From Deferribacteres bacterium (GTDB taxonomy: Bacteria > Nitrospirota > Thermodesulfovibrionia > UBA6902), in NCBI GenBank assembly GCA_013152795.1, contig JAADFS010000152.1, forward strand, positions 1 through 5,098: a stretch of 5,098 bases of DNA. Reading direction: 5' to 3'. The notes beneath the pieces are model-generated. The model was not told the DNA's origin. It did not search any database and saw only the letters and a list, made by a program, of their open reading frames with translations. Of the stretch, positions 5,058 through 5,098 are shown piece after piece. The position numbers and the translations under genes are program-made. The stretch's first letter is position 1. The number at the start of each line of letters is the position of its first letter.

Positions 5058-5086
5058 GGTTTTTTTAAATGATGTATACATATAAT
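5058..5086 (+). promoter_or_regulatory. Candidate rightward promoter at the window edge
   Basis: A perfect TATAAT -10 (5081-5086) has only GGTTTT at the -35 position (5058-5063), so it would need an activator. The FNR-like site is centred at 5045.5, about 47 bases before the expected start near 5093; that is a little further than the classic -41.5. The gene it would serve lies outside the window. Confidence 0.4.
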
Positions 5087-5098
5087 CACTACACTGCA

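Larger units (their letters stand above)
4798..5098. other. Gene-free regulatory region at the right end
   Basis: These 301 bases contain no open frame I would call a gene. From left to right they hold the lipoprotein SD and promoter (- strand), an unassigned AT-rich stretch (4883-4962), the copy-C repeat with its hairpin, the FNR-like palindrome, and the rightward -10 box. The arrangement suggests a divergent intergenic region shared by the lipoprotein gene and an unseen gene to the right. Confidence 0.6.

Noticed and set aside
1..5098. CRISPR array, tRNA or rRNA gene, insertion sequence
   Set aside because: No regularly spaced repeats, no cloverleaf or rRNA stretch, and no transposase-like frame were seen on either strand.

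Overview
The window reads as a chromosomal segment of a Gram-negative, probably anaerobic or microaerophilic bacterium. An outer-membrane-type lipoprotein gene implies a double membrane. A CcsA (system II) cytochrome c assembly gene sits next to C5-pathway haem genes, a linkage known from Nitrospirota and Desulfobacterota-type genomes and, as hemX-hemA, from Firmicutes. The lineage is an inference; no marker gene here fixes it.

Layout. The + strand from 1 to 3956 is one close-packed run: the 3' end of an unrecognised gene (1-213); a ccsA/hemX-like gene (about 240-1081); hemA, glutamyl-tRNA reductase (1219-2502); hemC, hydroxymethylbilane synthase (2489-3475), which overlaps hemA by 14 bases; and a 141-residue four-helix membrane protein (3531-3956). 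A lipoprotein gene lies convergently on the - strand (4039-4797), with its own SD and a good sigma70-type promoter. The last 301 bases hold no gene. They carry that promoter, a diverged copy of a palindromic repeat, and an FNR/CRP-type palindrome followed by a TATAAT box that points out of the window to the right.

Function. GluTR commits glutamyl-tRNA to tetrapyrrole synthesis and HemC builds the linear tetrapyrrole. CcsA handles haem for attachment to c-type cytochromes at the outer face of the cytoplasmic membrane. The block therefore couples haem production to its use.

Most notable. The ccsA frame is broken exactly where an 11-bp unit is tandemly duplicated (333-343 and 344-354). Deleting one copy restores one continuous frame of about 276 codons with the family's expected topology. 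The same spot also carries a G GGA AAA slippery heptamer with a small hairpin 9 bases downstream, so -1 frameshifting is a rival explanation. Other points of interest are a palindromic intergenic repeat present twice, plus one diverged relative; the ccsA stop codon lying inside one copy; a 7-bp triplicate that encodes a short insertion in HemC; and the FNR-like site at the right edge.
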